A DNA stretch of 64,000 nucleotides from an uncultured Flavobacteriaceae bacterium (GTDB taxonomy: Bacteria; Bacteroidota; Bacteroidia; Flavobacteriales; Flavobacteriaceae), in NCBI GenBank assembly GCA_943787365.1, contig CALSMD010000001.1, forward strand, positions 124,001-188,000. Direction: 5' to 3'. The position numbers and the translations under genes were made by a program. This document shows positions 1-9,509 of the stretch, one piece after another (the stretch's first letter is position 1; each line of letters opens with the position of its first letter). A model generated the notes under the pieces. It saw only the letters and a program-made list of their open reading frames with translations, was not told the origin of the DNA and did not search any database.

Positions 1-542
1 ACCAAAAAACGATCGGCCATACCGCTTGTGATCCAGGCTATGCCATTTAAGACCGCATGTAAAGCGGTAGAGCAGGCTATTGAATGGCTAATCGTTGGCC
101 CATTTGATTGTAAATCGTGACCTACCCAAGAGGATATGTTTCCTAAGGTGGTTGTCGGAGAACTTAAGGTTGAAACATTTGCATTTTTACTATGTATAAA
201 CTCCGAGTGGTATTTTTCAAATAGGGTAGTAGCGCCCCTCGAAGATCCAATATTAATTCCAAAAGATTTATTGTTCCAAGACACTTTTGCTATTGCTTTT
301 CTAGAAACGTCTATAGCCAGTAAAACAGAGGGATCTAAATCTTTATAATGTGCAGATTCTTTTAGTAAATTGACAACTTTCCAGTCGTTATCGGATAGCG
401 CACTCACCAAGGATTCAAATCCGTCGAAGGCTTTATTTATAAAGTTATGTTTTTCAGTGAGGTATTGCTCCCAAATTTGCTGGTCATTACTTCCAAGTGC
501 AGATATAGAGGCCATACTCATTATTGAAATTTTTTCTTTCAT
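1..542 (-). CDS. Beta-ketoacyl-ACP synthase-like protein, C-terminus outside window
   Basis: Partial: the reading frame stays open to the left edge, giving 180 N-terminal residues. The segment IACSTALHAVLNGIAWITSG near residues 155-174 has the nucleophile-elbow pattern of condensing enzymes (FabB/FabF thiolase fold), with Cys157 as probable active-site cysteine. The catalytic histidines would lie beyond the edge. The ATG follows the bioA stop codon directly with no gap, so it is the last visible gene of the bioF-bioD-bioA operon and probably translationally coupled. I infer a role in making or priming the pimeloyl chain of biotin; an unrelated fatty-acid role is possible. Family call is fairly sure, the pathway role is inference. 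Confidence 0.8.
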   Translation of the reverse strand, partial: MKEKISIMSMASISALGSNDQQIWEQYLTEKHNFINKAFDGFESLVSALSDNDWKVVNLLKESAHYKDLDPSVLLAIDVSRKAIAKVSWNNKSFGINIGSSRGATTLFEKYHSEFIHSKNANVSTLSSPTTTLGNISSWVGHDLQSNGPTISHSIACSTALHAVLNGIAWITSGMADRFL

Positions 543-1808
543 TTAAACTAGTTCTAATGCATTTTCAATGACTTCATAGATTCTTTCTAATTCTTTATTT
601 GTAATTACAAATGGAGGTAGTATGTAGATCGTATTTCCTAAGGGTCTTAAAAACACACCTTCCTCCATAAAATAATTAAATAATGTGTCTCGTAAGGATC
701 CATATCTGTCCATTTTTACTTTTAAGTCTAATGCAAAAATCACGCCTAAACACCGAGTAGCATTTACGTTTTTATGATTTTTAATACGAGTTTCAAAATC
801 CAAGTGTCGCGTACTGATTTCTAAAATTCTGTCTTGAATTTCTTTAGATACTAATAAATCAATTCCGGCAATTGCCGCCGTGCATGCTAAGGGGTTGGCG
901 GAATAGGTATGTCCGTGAAAAAAACCTTTTGTAATATCGTCATCACAAAATGCTTCGTAAATTTTTTGAGTACAACTTGTCAATGCCATTGGCGCGATGC
1001 CAGCAGTAAGCGATTTAGACATGCAAATAATATCGGGTTGATGAAGCATGTATTCAGACGCAAAATTCTTAGCTGTTTTCCCAAAACCCGTCATTACCTC
1101 ATCAGCTATGGCGATGACATTATTTTCTTTGGCTATGGCTAACAGTTCGTCTAATAAATCAGCATCATACATCCGCATTGAATTCGCTCCTTGAACCAAC
1201 GGTTCATAGATAATAGCTGCAATTTCACCTGTGTCAACCAAATTTTTAAAATTGGTTATAACAGTTTTTAAATTGTCTTTTGTGGGAACTTTAATTCTGT
1301 CAATCGTTAGTAAAAATGACTCAAACGGCCCATTGTAAACAGATAAGCCTGAAACGGACATTGCTCCAAAAGTATCGCCATGAAATGCATCTTCTAGTGC
1401 TATAATCCGCGTTCGTTTTTCTTTTTTATTAAAAAAATATTGAAGCGCCATTTTTATAGCTACATCGACCGCGGTAGAACCATTGTCAGAAAAAAATAGT
1501 TTGTTCTGGTTTGAAGGGAGGATAGCCATCAATTTTTCTGATAATTCTATCGCTGGTTTATGCGTAAAGCCACTAAAAACAACTTGATCTAATACGTCCA
1601 GTTGCACTTTAATCTTTGAAATAATAGAGTCATTACAGTGGCCATACATACAAGTGTACCAAGACGCAATGCCATCTATATATTCTTTGCCTTGATTATC
1701 ATAGAGCGAGGAGCCTTTTGCTTTTACAATTGGCAAATGGTTTGGCTTTAATTTATGTTGTGTTAAGGGATGCCATAAATGGGCTTTATCTCTTTCAGTT
1801 AAATTCAT
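543..1808 (-). CDS. bioA: Adenosylmethionine-8-amino-7-oxononanoate aminotransferase
   Basis: Converts 8-amino-7-oxononanoate to 7,8-diaminononanoate with S-adenosylmethionine as amino donor, the third step of the biotin ring pathway, in the cytosol with PLP. The 421-aa protein has the class-III aminotransferase layout: an N-terminal substrate region (HLWHPLTQ near residue 10, typical of BioA), the IADEVMTGFGKT segment with the PLP-ring Asp, and the probable Schiff-base Lys in MSKSLTAG. Length fits the family. Its ATG overlaps the bioD stop by one base (TAATG), and its stop abuts the ketosynthase start, so it is inside one operon. Confidence 0.95.
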   Translation of the reverse strand: MNLTERDKAHLWHPLTQHKLKPNHLPIVKAKGSSLYDNQGKEYIDGIASWYTCMYGHCNDSIISKIKVQLDVLDQVVFSGFTHKPAIELSEKLMAILPSNQNKLFFSDNGSTAVDVAIKMALQYFFNKKEKRTRIIALEDAFHGDTFGAMSVSGLSVYNGPFESFLLTIDRIKVPTKDNLKTVITNFKNLVDTGEIAAIIYEPLVQGANSMRMYDADLLDELLAIAKENNVIAIADEVMTGFGKTAKNFASEYMLHQPDIICMSKSLTAGIAPMALTSCTQKIYEAFCDDDITKGFFHGHTYSANPLACTAAIAGIDLLVSKEIQDRILEISTRHLDFETRIKNHKNVNATRCLGVIFALDLKVKMDRYGSLRDTLFNYFMEEGVFLRPLGNTIYILPPFVITNKELERIYEVIENALELV

Positions 1809-2428
1809 TATAGGGTTTCTAATAAGGGTTTCAGTAGGGTTGCGTATCTTTTGACGACCGCTTTATTAATTATTTTTTCGTCATTAATTCTTCCTATTAT
1901 TGGAATACTGGTCATTTTTTTAATAATACTTTCTGAGGTTTTAAGCTCATTACCGTTAAATATAATTCCAGCAATAGCGATGCCTCTATTTTTTAATAAT
2001 TCTATCGTTAAAAGTGTATGATTAATACTTCCTAGATAATGTTTGGACACCACAATAACTTTATAGTCACTTTTAATAAGGTCTAAAATAGTTTCAGAAT
2101 CATTTATAGGCACTAATAGCCCGCCAGCACCTTCGATAACTAAATTGTTTGTTGTAGTTGGCTTTGCTATTTTTTTGGAGTCAATACGAATGTCGTCTAT
2201 CTCAGCTGCTGCATGTGGACTCATCGGAGTTTTCAATGCGTAACTGTTCTCAAATATTTTTGAGTGCGGATTGCTAATTAATGCTTTAATTTTATGAGAG
2301 TCCGAGTGTGATAATTGGCCGGCCTGAATAGGTTTCCAATAATCGGCGTTTAATGCTTCAGTGACAATAGCAGATACCACTGTTTTTCCAACATCAGTTC
2401 CAATTCCGGTGATAAATAGGCTTTTCAT
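1808..2428 (-). CDS. bioD: Dethiobiotin synthetase
   Basis: ATP-dependent carboxylation and ring closure of 7,8-diaminononanoate to dethiobiotin. The 206-aa protein opens with the P-loop GIGTDVGKT (residues 7-15) and has EGAGGLLVPI around residue 98, both hallmarks of BioD. Normal length for the family. It sits between bioF (28-bp gap upstream) and bioA (1-base overlap downstream), consistent with one transcript starting at bioF. Confidence 0.95.
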   Translation of the reverse strand: MKSLFITGIGTDVGKTVVSAIVTEALNADYWKPIQAGQLSHSDSHKIKALISNPHSKIFENSYALKTPMSPHAAAEIDDIRIDSKKIAKPTTTNNLVIEGAGGLLVPINDSETILDLIKSDYKVIVVSKHYLGSINHTLLTIELLKNRGIAIAGIIFNGNELKTSESIIKKMTSIPIIGRINDEKIINKAVVKRYATLLKPLLETL

Positions 2429-2456
2429 GTGGGGTATATATGGGGTTTATTTATTT

Positions 2457-3590
2457 TTAAATAAGGTTACTAAATATATGAAGAATGCCTTCAATTTCAG
2501 AGGTGGAATTATAGCTATGAATACAGAACCGAATTCGTTCTGTTCCTAAAGCTACTGTTGGAAATAAAATTGCTTTTACATCGTAATTCTCTTTTCGGAT
2601 TTTAGAAGCAATATCTTTTGCTTTTAAGGGGTCGCCAATAATACAACTTTGAATAGCACTTTCACTTTCAATAAATTTGTTTTGTAAATTATGAATTTTA
2701 ATGCCATTCATAAACGTCCTAATATTTCTTTTAAGCTTTGTTAGCTGATCTGTGATTTCAAGTTCATTAAGTGCAAATTTGATTGTTAAAGCGGCATGAA
2801 TGGGCATAGCGGTCGTATATATAAATGGCCTCGAAAAGTTTATTAGATAATTTCGCAACTCATTTGAACCTAAAATAACAGCCCCATGACACCCCAATGC
2901 TTTTCCAAATGTGATGACCCTCGCAAAAATAAAATCTCCTAAACAAAGTTCGTCAATCAATCCTTTGCCTTGAGTTCCAAAAACGCCTGTAGCATGTGCC
3001 TCATCAACAATTAAGTAACACGAATGTTTTGCACAAAACTCAGAGATGTCTTTTAAAGGTGCTCTATCTCCATCCATAGAGTAAATTGATTCTACAACGA
3101 TATAAATTGTTGCTGATACCGTTTTGGTATTTAAATATTTCTTTTTTAAATCCGAAATAGAATTGTGCTTAAAACTATAGGATGTGGCATTTGACAATCG
3201 AATACCGTCTCTAATTGAGGCATGACAGAGTTCATCAAACAAAACAATGTCGCCTCGTTGAGGTACGCTAGAAAGCAGACCTAAATTTGCATCATAACCC
3301 GAATTAAAAAGCAGTGCACTAGGGGTTTTAAAAAACCCTGCGAGTTTATTTTCGACTTCGATGTGTATTGCATGATTTCCAGAAAGGAGTCTAGATCCTG
3401 TACTCCCATTTACAAACATAGTTTTTTTTGAGGCGCTTTCAACAGCTTTAGTAATAGTTTTTAGACGTGAAAAACCCAAATAGTCATTGGATGAAAAATC
3501 AATTCGTTCATGAGAAGTCGTCAACGTTCTGAACGAATTGTTGTTTTTTCTTGAGGTTATTTTTGAAATCAGGGGGTTTGGGAATTTCAT
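2457..3590 (-). CDS. bioF: 8-amino-7-oxononanoate synthase
   Basis: PLP-dependent decarboxylating condensation of L-alanine with the pimeloyl thioester, first step of biotin ring assembly. The 377-aa alpha-oxoamine synthase shows IDFSSNDYLGFSR near the N-terminus, NGSTGSRLLSGNH, VDEAHATGVFG and the PLP-Lys region VITFGKALG. It is the first gene of the bioF-bioD-bioA-ketosynthase operon. The 71 bases upstream contain no convincing TAnnTTTG box. bioB and bioC/bioH equivalents are not in the window. Confidence 0.93.
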   Translation of the reverse strand: MKFPNPLISKITSRKNNNSFRTLTTSHERIDFSSNDYLGFSRLKTITKAVESASKKTMFVNGSTGSRLLSGNHAIHIEVENKLAGFFKTPSALLFNSGYDANLGLLSSVPQRGDIVLFDELCHASIRDGIRLSNATSYSFKHNSISDLKKKYLNTKTVSATIYIVVESIYSMDGDRAPLKDISEFCAKHSCYLIVDEAHATGVFGTQGKGLIDELCLGDFIFARVITFGKALGCHGAVILGSNELRNYLINFSRPFIYTTAMPIHAALTIKFALNELEITDQLTKLKRNIRTFMNGIKIHNLQNKFIESESAIQSCIIGDPLKAKDIASKIRKENYDVKAILFPTVALGTERIRFCIHSYNSTSEIEGILHIFSNLI

Positions 3591-3661
3591 AGTGCTAACT
3601 TAGAAAAAAAAACAAACAATTGGAAGATTATAAGACTAGAATTCTATATACAGAATGCACG

Positions 3662-4003
3662 TTAAAGAATGTCCAGAATCCGCTCGTTAGGACGTCCAAT
3701 AACGCCTTTGTTTTTATGGATCACAATGGGACGTTCTATGAGTTTTGGATGGGTTGCCATGGCTTTAATTATACTTTGATCTGATAATTCCTTGCCTTTG
3801 AACTCCGATTTCCATATTGCTTCATTCTTACGCACAAGATCGATGGGTGCGATGTCTAAAACTGTAATAATTTCTTTCAGTTCAGTTGCATCCAAAGGAT
3901 TGGAAATATAATCAATAACTTCATAGGGCTGTTCAGACGCTTGAACGGTTTGAAGCCCTTCACGCGATTTCCGACAACGGTTGTTGTGGTAAATTTTTAT
4001 CAT
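3662..4003 (-). CDS. ArsC-family (glutaredoxin-type arsenate reductase-like) protein
   Basis: A 113-aa thioredoxin-fold protein of the ArsC/Spx/YfgD family. [13 protein letters not shown] at residues 5-17 carries the single family cysteine (Cys10), and [15 protein letters not shown] near the C-terminus matches the arginine-containing anion-binding end of ArsC. Its ATG overlaps the prfB stop by four bases (ATGA), so it is cotranscribed with prfB and has no ars-operon context. True arsenate reduction is uncertain; a general thiol role is equally likely. Confidence 0.85.
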   Translation of the reverse strand: MIKIYHNNRCRKSREGLQTVQASEQPYEVIDYISNPLDATELKEIITVLDIAPIDLVRKNEAIWKSEFKGKELSDQSIIKAMATHPKLIERPIVIHKNKGVIGRPNERILDIL

Positions 4004-5107
4004 AACGTATCTGGTTTTTCTTTTTGTCCCATCAGCATCAGATATGCTTTTAAGAAGGGGGTGATGTCACCATTCATCACATTGTCCACATTCCCCGTTT
4101 CTTTAGCGGTTCGCACATCTTTGACGAGTTTATAGGGATGCATGACGTAATTTCGGATTTGACTTCCCCATTCAATTTTCATTTTCCCTGCTTCAATATC
4201 TTCGCGCTGTGCCAATTGTTTTTTGAGTTCAATTTCATACAATTGCGATTTCAGCATTTGCATCGCTCTGGAACGGTTGTCGTGTTGTGAGCGTGTTTCA
4301 GAACAAGAAATTTGAATTCCCGAAGGCTTGTGGGTTAACTGTACTTTCGTTTCCACTTTATTCACGTTTTGTCCACCAGCACCACTGGAACGCGCGGTGG
4401 TGATGTCAATATCCGCAGGGTTGATATCGATTTCGATTGTATCATCCACAAGAGGATACACATAGACCGAGGCAAAACTGGTATGGCGTTTGGCATTGCT
4501 ATCAAAAGGAGAAATACGCACCAAACGATGCACGCCGTTTTCACCTTTCAACCATCCAAAAGCAAAGTCCCCTTCAATTTGAAGCGTCACGGTTTTGATT
4601 CCAGCAACATCCCCATTTTGGAGGTTGAGCTCTTTAATTTTGAAATTATTTTTTTCTGCATACATCACATACATACGCATGAGCATATACGCCCAATCAC
4701 AACTTTCGGTACCACCAGCACCTGCTGTAATTTGTAGCACGGCACTGAGACCATCCCCTTCTTCCGAAAGCATGTTTCGGAATTCAATATCTTCTAAATA
4801 AGTAGAGGCAAGCTCAAATTGTTTTTCAACTTCTTCAGCAGTCGTTTCTCCTTCTTTAAAAAAATCAAATAAGATTTCGAGGTCTTCTGTGTAGGTTTGC
4901 ACTTTTTCAAAATCGCTCACCCATTTTTTGTTGACTCGTAAAGATTTCATGAGCAGCTCGGCTGCTTTCGAATCGTTCCAAAAATCAGGAGAAAAGGTTT
5001 TTTCTTCTTCATTTTGAATTTCGATGCGTTTGGCATCTAAGTCAAAGATACCTCCTCAACGCTCCAAGGCGCTCAAAAAGATCTTTTATGTGATCGTGTG
5101 TTATCAT
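4000..5107 (-). CDS. prfB: Peptide chain release factor 2, +1 programmed frameshift
   Basis: Terminates translation at UGA/UAA. The protein is made from two frames: 21 codons from the ATG at 5107-5105 to CTT at 5047-5045, then an in-frame TGA (5044-5042), then the +1 frame from GAC at 5043 to the stop at 4000, giving 368 residues, the normal RF2 length. The stop-codon-recognition tripeptide SPF (in VRISPFD) and the catalytic GGQ ([11 protein letters not shown]) are both present. A start at 4950 would remove about 52 conserved N-terminal residues. Downstream arsC-like gene overlaps by four bases. The frame break is regulation, not damage. Confidence 0.96.
5041..5056 (-). promoter_or_regulatory. 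prfB autoregulatory frameshift site
   Basis: Reading the minus strand: AGGAGG (5056-5051), TAT, then CTT TGA C (5047-5041). This is the classical RF2 slippery site: a Shine-Dalgarno-like hexamer three bases before the CTT codon, then an in-frame UGA. When RF2 is scarce the ribosome slips +1 on CUU and makes more RF2. The SD-like hexamer is notable because genes here otherwise rarely carry Shine-Dalgarno sequences. Confidence 0.95.
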
Positions 5108-5187
5108 AATTTTATTTCGAAATACAAAAATAGAATTTATAGTATAGAATGAAAATAATATGTAGTTTTATATCCAAAATAAAATTC

Positions 5188-6207
5188 ATGCAAATAGATT
5201 TAAGAAGCGATACCGTTACAAGACCCTCCAAAGGGATGTTGGACGCAATGAGGACTGCCAAATTAGGCGACGATGTCTATGCAGAAGATCCAACGGTAAA
5301 TGCCTTAGAAGCTCGAGTAGCCGCTCTTTTTGGAAAACCAAAAGCCTTGTTTTTCCCTTCTGGAACGATGGCCAATCAAACGGCTATCAAACTCCATACT
5401 CAACCCGGAGAGCAATTGATATGCGATAAATATGCACATGTCTATAATTATGAAGGCGGTGGTGTTTCTTTTAATAGCGGAGTGTCGTGTCAACTTGTGG
5501 ACGGACATCGGGGTATGATGACGGCGGCTCAAGTAGAAGCAGCGATCAATCCTCCTGATTTTTACCACAGTCCATTGACCTCTTTGGTGACCTTAGAAAA
5601 TACGACCAATAAAGGCGGTGGCGCTTGTTGGGATTTTAATGAGATTTCAAAAATTCGTACGGTTTGTGATGCCCATGAATTAGGACTCCATTTGGATGGC
5701 GCCCGTTTATGGAATGCACTCGTTGCTAAACCAGAAAGTGCACTTCAGTACGGTCAAGTTTTTGACACCATTTCGGTCTGTTTTAGTAAAGGTTTAGGCG
5801 CTCCCGTGGGCTCTATGTTGGTTGGTGACGAAGATCTGCTGAACAAAGCCTTGCGCGTTCGAAAAATGTTGGGTGGTGGCATGCGTCAAATAGGATCGCT
5901 GGCAGCAGCAGCATCTTACGCGTTGGACCACCAATACGATCGCCTTAAAGACGACCATCAAAAAGCAAAAGACATTGCAGAAGTGTTGCAACAGTTGGAA
6001 GCTGTTTCAAGTGTTGAACCTGTGGAAACTAACATTGTCATATTCAAACTAAACCCAAACATCCCTGAAGCGCTGTTTTTAGACAATTTAAAAGCACACG
6101 ATATTCTTGTAAGCGATATGGGAAGTGGCAAGTTGAGAATGGTCACACATTTAGATTATACCGATGCCATGCATGCCAATCTTTTAGAAATTTTGCGCAA
6201 ACCCTAA
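5188..6207 (+). CDS. ltaE: Low-specificity L-threonine aldolase
   Basis: PLP-dependent cleavage of L-threonine/allo-threonine to glycine and acetaldehyde. Start chosen at the ATG giving MQIDLRSDTVTRPS, the canonical N-terminus; an upstream in-frame ATG at 5149 would add 13 poorly conserved residues. The protein (339 aa) shows KLGDDVYAEDPTVNALE, the LDGARLWNA substrate/PLP segment and the PLP-Lys in VCFSKGLGAPVGS. Divergent from prfB; monocistronic by appearance. Confidence 0.93.
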   Translation: MQIDLRSDTVTRPSKGMLDAMRTAKLGDDVYAEDPTVNALEARVAALFGKPKALFFPSGTMANQTAIKLHTQPGEQLICDKYAHVYNYEGGGVSFNSGVSCQLVDGHRGMMTAAQVEAAINPPDFYHSPLTSLVTLENTTNKGGGACWDFNEISKIRTVCDAHELGLHLDGARLWNALVAKPESALQYGQVFDTISVCFSKGLGAPVGSMLVGDEDLLNKALRVRKMLGGGMRQIGSLAAAASYALDHQYDRLKDDHQKAKDIAEVLQQLEAVSSVEPVETNIVIFKLNPNIPEALFLDNLKAHDILVSDMGSGKLRMVTHLDYTDAMHANLLEILRKP

Positions 6208-6254
6208 TTATTTTTTGTAAGTTTATGGATTGAAAAAACTTAATCTAAACGCTT

Positions 6255-8387
6255 ATGAAACTCAAAATCTTTTCTCTAATTTTAATAAGTTCACTTTTTT
6301 CTTGTGATACTAAGACTCAGAAATCAATGTCAGAATTACCAAATGCTCCAATAGCAAAACAAATTCCTAAAAATTTAACAATGCACGACGATGTGCGTGT
6401 TGATGAATTTTATTGGTTAAACGATAGAGAAAATCCAGAAGTGATTGACTATCTCAATAAAGAAAACGACTATTATAACGCCCATACGGGGCATACCAAA
6501 AAATTTCAAACAGATTTGTTTGATGAAATGAAGTCTAGAATTAAGGAAGATGACAGTTCAGTCCCTTATAAATACAACGGCTATTGGTACATTACTAAAT
6601 ATGAAAAAGGGAAAGATTATCCTATTTACACACGAAAAAAAGAAACTTTAGAGGCGGCAGAAGAATTGCTGTTTGATTGTAACGACATGGCCAAAGATCA
6701 TTCGTATTTTAGATTGGTTGGGTTGAATATAAATTCTAATAACGATTTAATTTCTTACGGGATTGATACCACAGGCAGACGTCAATATACATTACACATC
6801 AAAGATCTTAAAACCAATGAAGTTTTTAAGGATGAAATTTCTAATACAACGGGTGGCAGTACTTGGGCAAATGACAACAAAACCTTGTTTTATACGCTGA
6901 AAGACGAAACAACGTTGCGTTCCGAAGCGATCTATAAACACCGATTGAATACAGATCCAAAATCAGATGAATTGATTTATGAAGAAACAGACGACACTTT
7001 TGGAGTCAGTGTTTATAAAACCAAATCTGACAAATATTTGGTCATTGCGAGTTACAGTACCTTAACATCGGAATATCAGATTTTAAATGCTAATACTCCT
7101 GATGGCGATTTCAAAATATTTCAAGCGAGAACTCGAGGTTTAGAATATGGTATTTCTCATTTTGAAGACTCCTTTTATGTCGTCTCAAATGCCGATGGCG
7201 CTCAAAACTTTAAGCTATCAAAAACATCGGAAACACAAACTGAAAAAAAATATTGGAAAGATGTGATTCCGCATCGAGAAGCGGTATTGTTGGAAGACAT
7301 CGAAATATTTAAAGACTTTTTAGTGGTTTCAGAGCGTGAAAACGGATTGAATCACATCCACATCAAACGTTGGGACGGAACTGATAGTTACTACCTTCCT
7401 TTTGAAAGTGAAACCTATACAGCTTACACCACTACGAATATTGACTTTGATACCACTGTTTTACGATACGGCTATCAGTCCTTGACCACACCTTCTTCAG
7501 TTATTGATTTCGATATGGTTACGAAAACCAAAACCGTTCAAAAAGAACAAGAAGTATTGGGAGGAAAGTTTAAAAAAGAAAATTATACGTCTGAACGTTT
7601 GTGGGCGACCGCTGTGGATGGGACTCAAATCCCAATCTCTTTAATACGCCGTGTGGATACTAAAAAATCATCTGACACTCCTTTGTTATTATATGCTTAT
7701 GGATCTTATGGAAGCACAATTGACCCGTATTTCTCCACGGTTCGAATGAGTCTTTTAGACCGTGGGTTTATTTTTGCAATTGCACACATTAGAGGGGGAC
7801 AGTATTTAGGTCGTCAATGGTATGAAGATGGAAAACTATTTAAAAAGAAAAATACCTTTTCAGATTTTGTGGACTGTTCAAAATATTTAATTGAAAACAA
7901 TTATACCTCTGCTAAGCATCATTATGCGATGGGTGGGAGTGCTGGTGGATTGTTGATGGGAGCGATTATCAATTTAGCTCCTGAATTATACAATGGCGTC
8001 GTAGCGCAGGTGCCTTTTGTAGATGTCGTCACCACCATGTTAGACGATAGTATTCCGTTGACCACAGGAGAGTATGACGAGTGGGGGAATCCTAACGAAA
8101 AAGACTACTACGAGTATATGAAATCGTATTCACCTTATGACAATGTGACCAATAAATCGTACCCTAATATGTTAGTGACCACGGGACTGCACGATTCACA
8201 AGTTCAGTATTGGGAGCCGGCTAAATGGGTGGCGCGCTTGAGAGCACAGAATAAAAACACGTCTCAACTGTATCTTCAAACCAATATGGAGGCAGGACAT
8301 GGAGGTGCTTCTGGACGTTTTGAAGCTCTGAAAGAAGTGGCAGCAGAGTATGCGTTTTTATTAGATCTTGAATCGATTTCAAAATAG
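6255..8387 (+). CDS. S9A-type prolyl oligopeptidase / oligopeptidase B, lipoprotein
   Basis: A 710-aa serine oligopeptidase. The N-terminus MKLKIFSLILISSLFSCDTK is an SPII signal with lipobox Cys, so it is probably membrane-anchored in the periplasm. A beta-propeller occupies the N-terminal two thirds. The C-terminal alpha/beta-hydrolase has the nucleophile in MGGSAGGLLMG (Ser562), Asp in TTGLHDSQVQYWEP and His in EAGHGGASGR. HDDVRVDEFYWLNDRENPEV near residue 45 is typical of oligopeptidase B-like enzymes. Role is probably peptide nutrition. Preferred cleavage site (Pro versus basic) cannot be decided here. Confidence 0.9.
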   Translation: MKLKIFSLILISSLFSCDTKTQKSMSELPNAPIAKQIPKNLTMHDDVRVDEFYWLNDRENPEVIDYLNKENDYYNAHTGHTKKFQTDLFDEMKSRIKEDDSSVPYKYNGYWYITKYEKGKDYPIYTRKKETLEAAEELLFDCNDMAKDHSYFRLVGLNINSNNDLISYGIDTTGRRQYTLHIKDLKTNEVFKDEISNTTGGSTWANDNKTLFYTLKDETTLRSEAIYKHRLNTDPKSDELIYEETDDTFGVSVYKTKSDKYLVIASYSTLTSEYQILNANTPDGDFKIFQARTRGLEYGISHFEDSFYVVSNADGAQNFKLSKTSETQTEKKYWKDVIPHREAVLLEDIEIFKDFLVVSERENGLNHIHIKRWDGTDSYYLPFESETYTAYTTTNIDFDTTVLRYGYQSLTTPSSVIDFDMVTKTKTVQKEQEVLGGKFKKENYTSERLWATAVDGTQIPISLIRRVDTKKSSDTPLLLYAYGSYGSTIDPYFSTVRMSLLDRGFIFAIAHIRGGQYLGRQWYEDGKLFKKKNTFSDFVDCSKYLIENNYTSAKHHYAMGGSAGGLLMGAIINLAPELYNGVVAQVPFVDVVTTMLDDSIPLTTGEYDEWGNPNEKDYYEYMKSYSPYDNVTNKSYPNMLVTTGLHDSQVQYWEPAKWVARLRAQNKNTSQLYLQTNMEAGHGGASGRFEALKEVAAEYAFLLDLESISK

Positions 8388-8404
8388 ATTTGAAAAAATT
8401 ATTG

Positions 8405-8412
8405 TAATTTTG
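8405..8412 (+). promoter_or_regulatory. Putative Bacteroidota -7 box (TAATTTTG)
   Basis: TAATTTTG matches the Bacteroidota consensus TAnnTTTG and lies 22 bases before the TTG start of the cysteine-synthase-like gene. No -33 TTTG at standard spacing is visible, so support is moderate. Confidence 0.4.
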
Positions 8413-8434
8413 TAGCTTACTTAAATACACAAAC

Positions 8435-9478
8435 TTGGTAAATAAAGATAAATTGATATTTGATAATGTACTAGAGCTGGTTGGAAACACGCCTCTTGTG
8501 AAGTTGAATACTATTTTGTCGGGTTCTCCAGGTACCTTTATTGCTAAATTGGAATGTTTCAATCCGGGACATTCTTCTAAAGACCGTATTGCACTTCATA
8601 TTATTGAAGATGCTGAAAAAAAAGGGATTCTTAAACCAGGCGATACCATTATTGAAACAACTTCTGGAAACACAGGTTTTAGTATTGCGATGGTCAGTAT
8701 TATCAAAGGGTATAAATGTGTATTAGCCGTCAGTTCAAAATCGTCTTTAGATAAAATTGACATGCTCAAGAGTATGGGAGCGAAGGTCTATGTGTGCCCA
8801 GCACACGTAAGTGCCGACGATCCACGTTCGTATTACGAAGTAGCAAAACGTTTGCACAAAGAACTTGAAGGATCGGTCTATATCAACCAATATTTTAATA
8901 GTTTAAATACAGAGGCGCATTACCAATCTACGGGGCCAGAATTATGGCAGCAAACCCAAGGTAAAATCACGCATTTAGTAGCGTGTAGTGGCACAGGTGG
9001 TACCATTTCAGGGGCTGCAAACTATTTAAAAGAACAAAATCCAGACATTAAAATTATAGGGGTGGATGCTTATGGTTCGGTGTTGAAAAAATACCATGAA
9101 ACCAAAGAGTTTGATTCCAATGAAATATATCCCTATCGCATTGAAGGGCTTGGTAAAAACTTGGTTCCTACAGCTACCGACTTTGATTCGATTGACGAGT
9201 TTGTTAAAGTCACGGATGAAGACAGTGCGCATACTGCAAGAGAGTTGGCACAAACGGAAGGCTTGTTTGCAGGCTATACGTCAGGAGCCGTTGTTCAGGC
9301 CGTCAAACAACTCAATCAAAAAGATACTTTTAAATCTACAGACGTTGTTGTTTTAATTTTTCCAGATCACGGATCCAGATACATGAGTAAAGTGTTTAAT
9401 GACCAATGGATGGAAGATCAAGGCTTTTTTGATGCTAAAAATGAGGTGGTTGCTCAAAGTATTGAGTTTATTGAGTAG
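8435..9478 (+). CDS. PLP-dependent cysteine synthase-family enzyme (candidate cysteate synthase)
   Basis: A fold-type-II PLP enzyme of 347 aa without CBS domains. Seen: [10 protein letters not shown] (residues 16-25), PLP-Lys in [23 protein letters not shown] phosphate/substrate loop and [12 protein letters not shown] is the only sensible start; no in-frame ATG precedes the conserved region. It could be ordinary O-acetylserine sulfhydrylase. The proximity of an alpha-oxoamine-synthase-like gene (11045) and a GNAT-type gene (12312) raises the alternative of an L-cysteate synthase feeding sulfonolipid synthesis. Family certain, substrate inferred. Confidence 0.88.
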   Translation: MVNKDKLIFDNVLELVGNTPLVKLNTILSGSPGTFIAKLECFNPGHSSKDRIALHIIEDAEKKGILKPGDTIIETTSGNTGFSIAMVSIIKGYKCVLAVSSKSSLDKIDMLKSMGAKVYVCPAHVSADDPRSYYEVAKRLHKELEGSVYINQYFNSLNTEAHYQSTGPELWQQTQGKITHLVACSGTGGTISGAANYLKEQNPDIKIIGVDAYGSVLKKYHETKEFDSNEIYPYRIEGLGKNLVPTATDFDSIDEFVKVTDEDSAHTARELAQTEGLFAGYTSGAVVQAVKQLNQKDTFKSTDVVVLIFPDHGSRYMSKVFNDQWMEDQGFFDAKNEVVAQSIEFIE

Positions 9479-9509
9479 TTATCAGTAATTTGTAATACCC
9501 CTAAAACAA

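Noticed and set aside
136-348. Plus-strand 70-aa frame
   Set aside because: It lies antisense to the ketosynthase coding region and has no features of its own.
4951-5107. prfB as a truncated gene starting at 4950
   Set aside because: The missing N-terminus is encoded in the other frame and joined by a classical +1 frameshift site.
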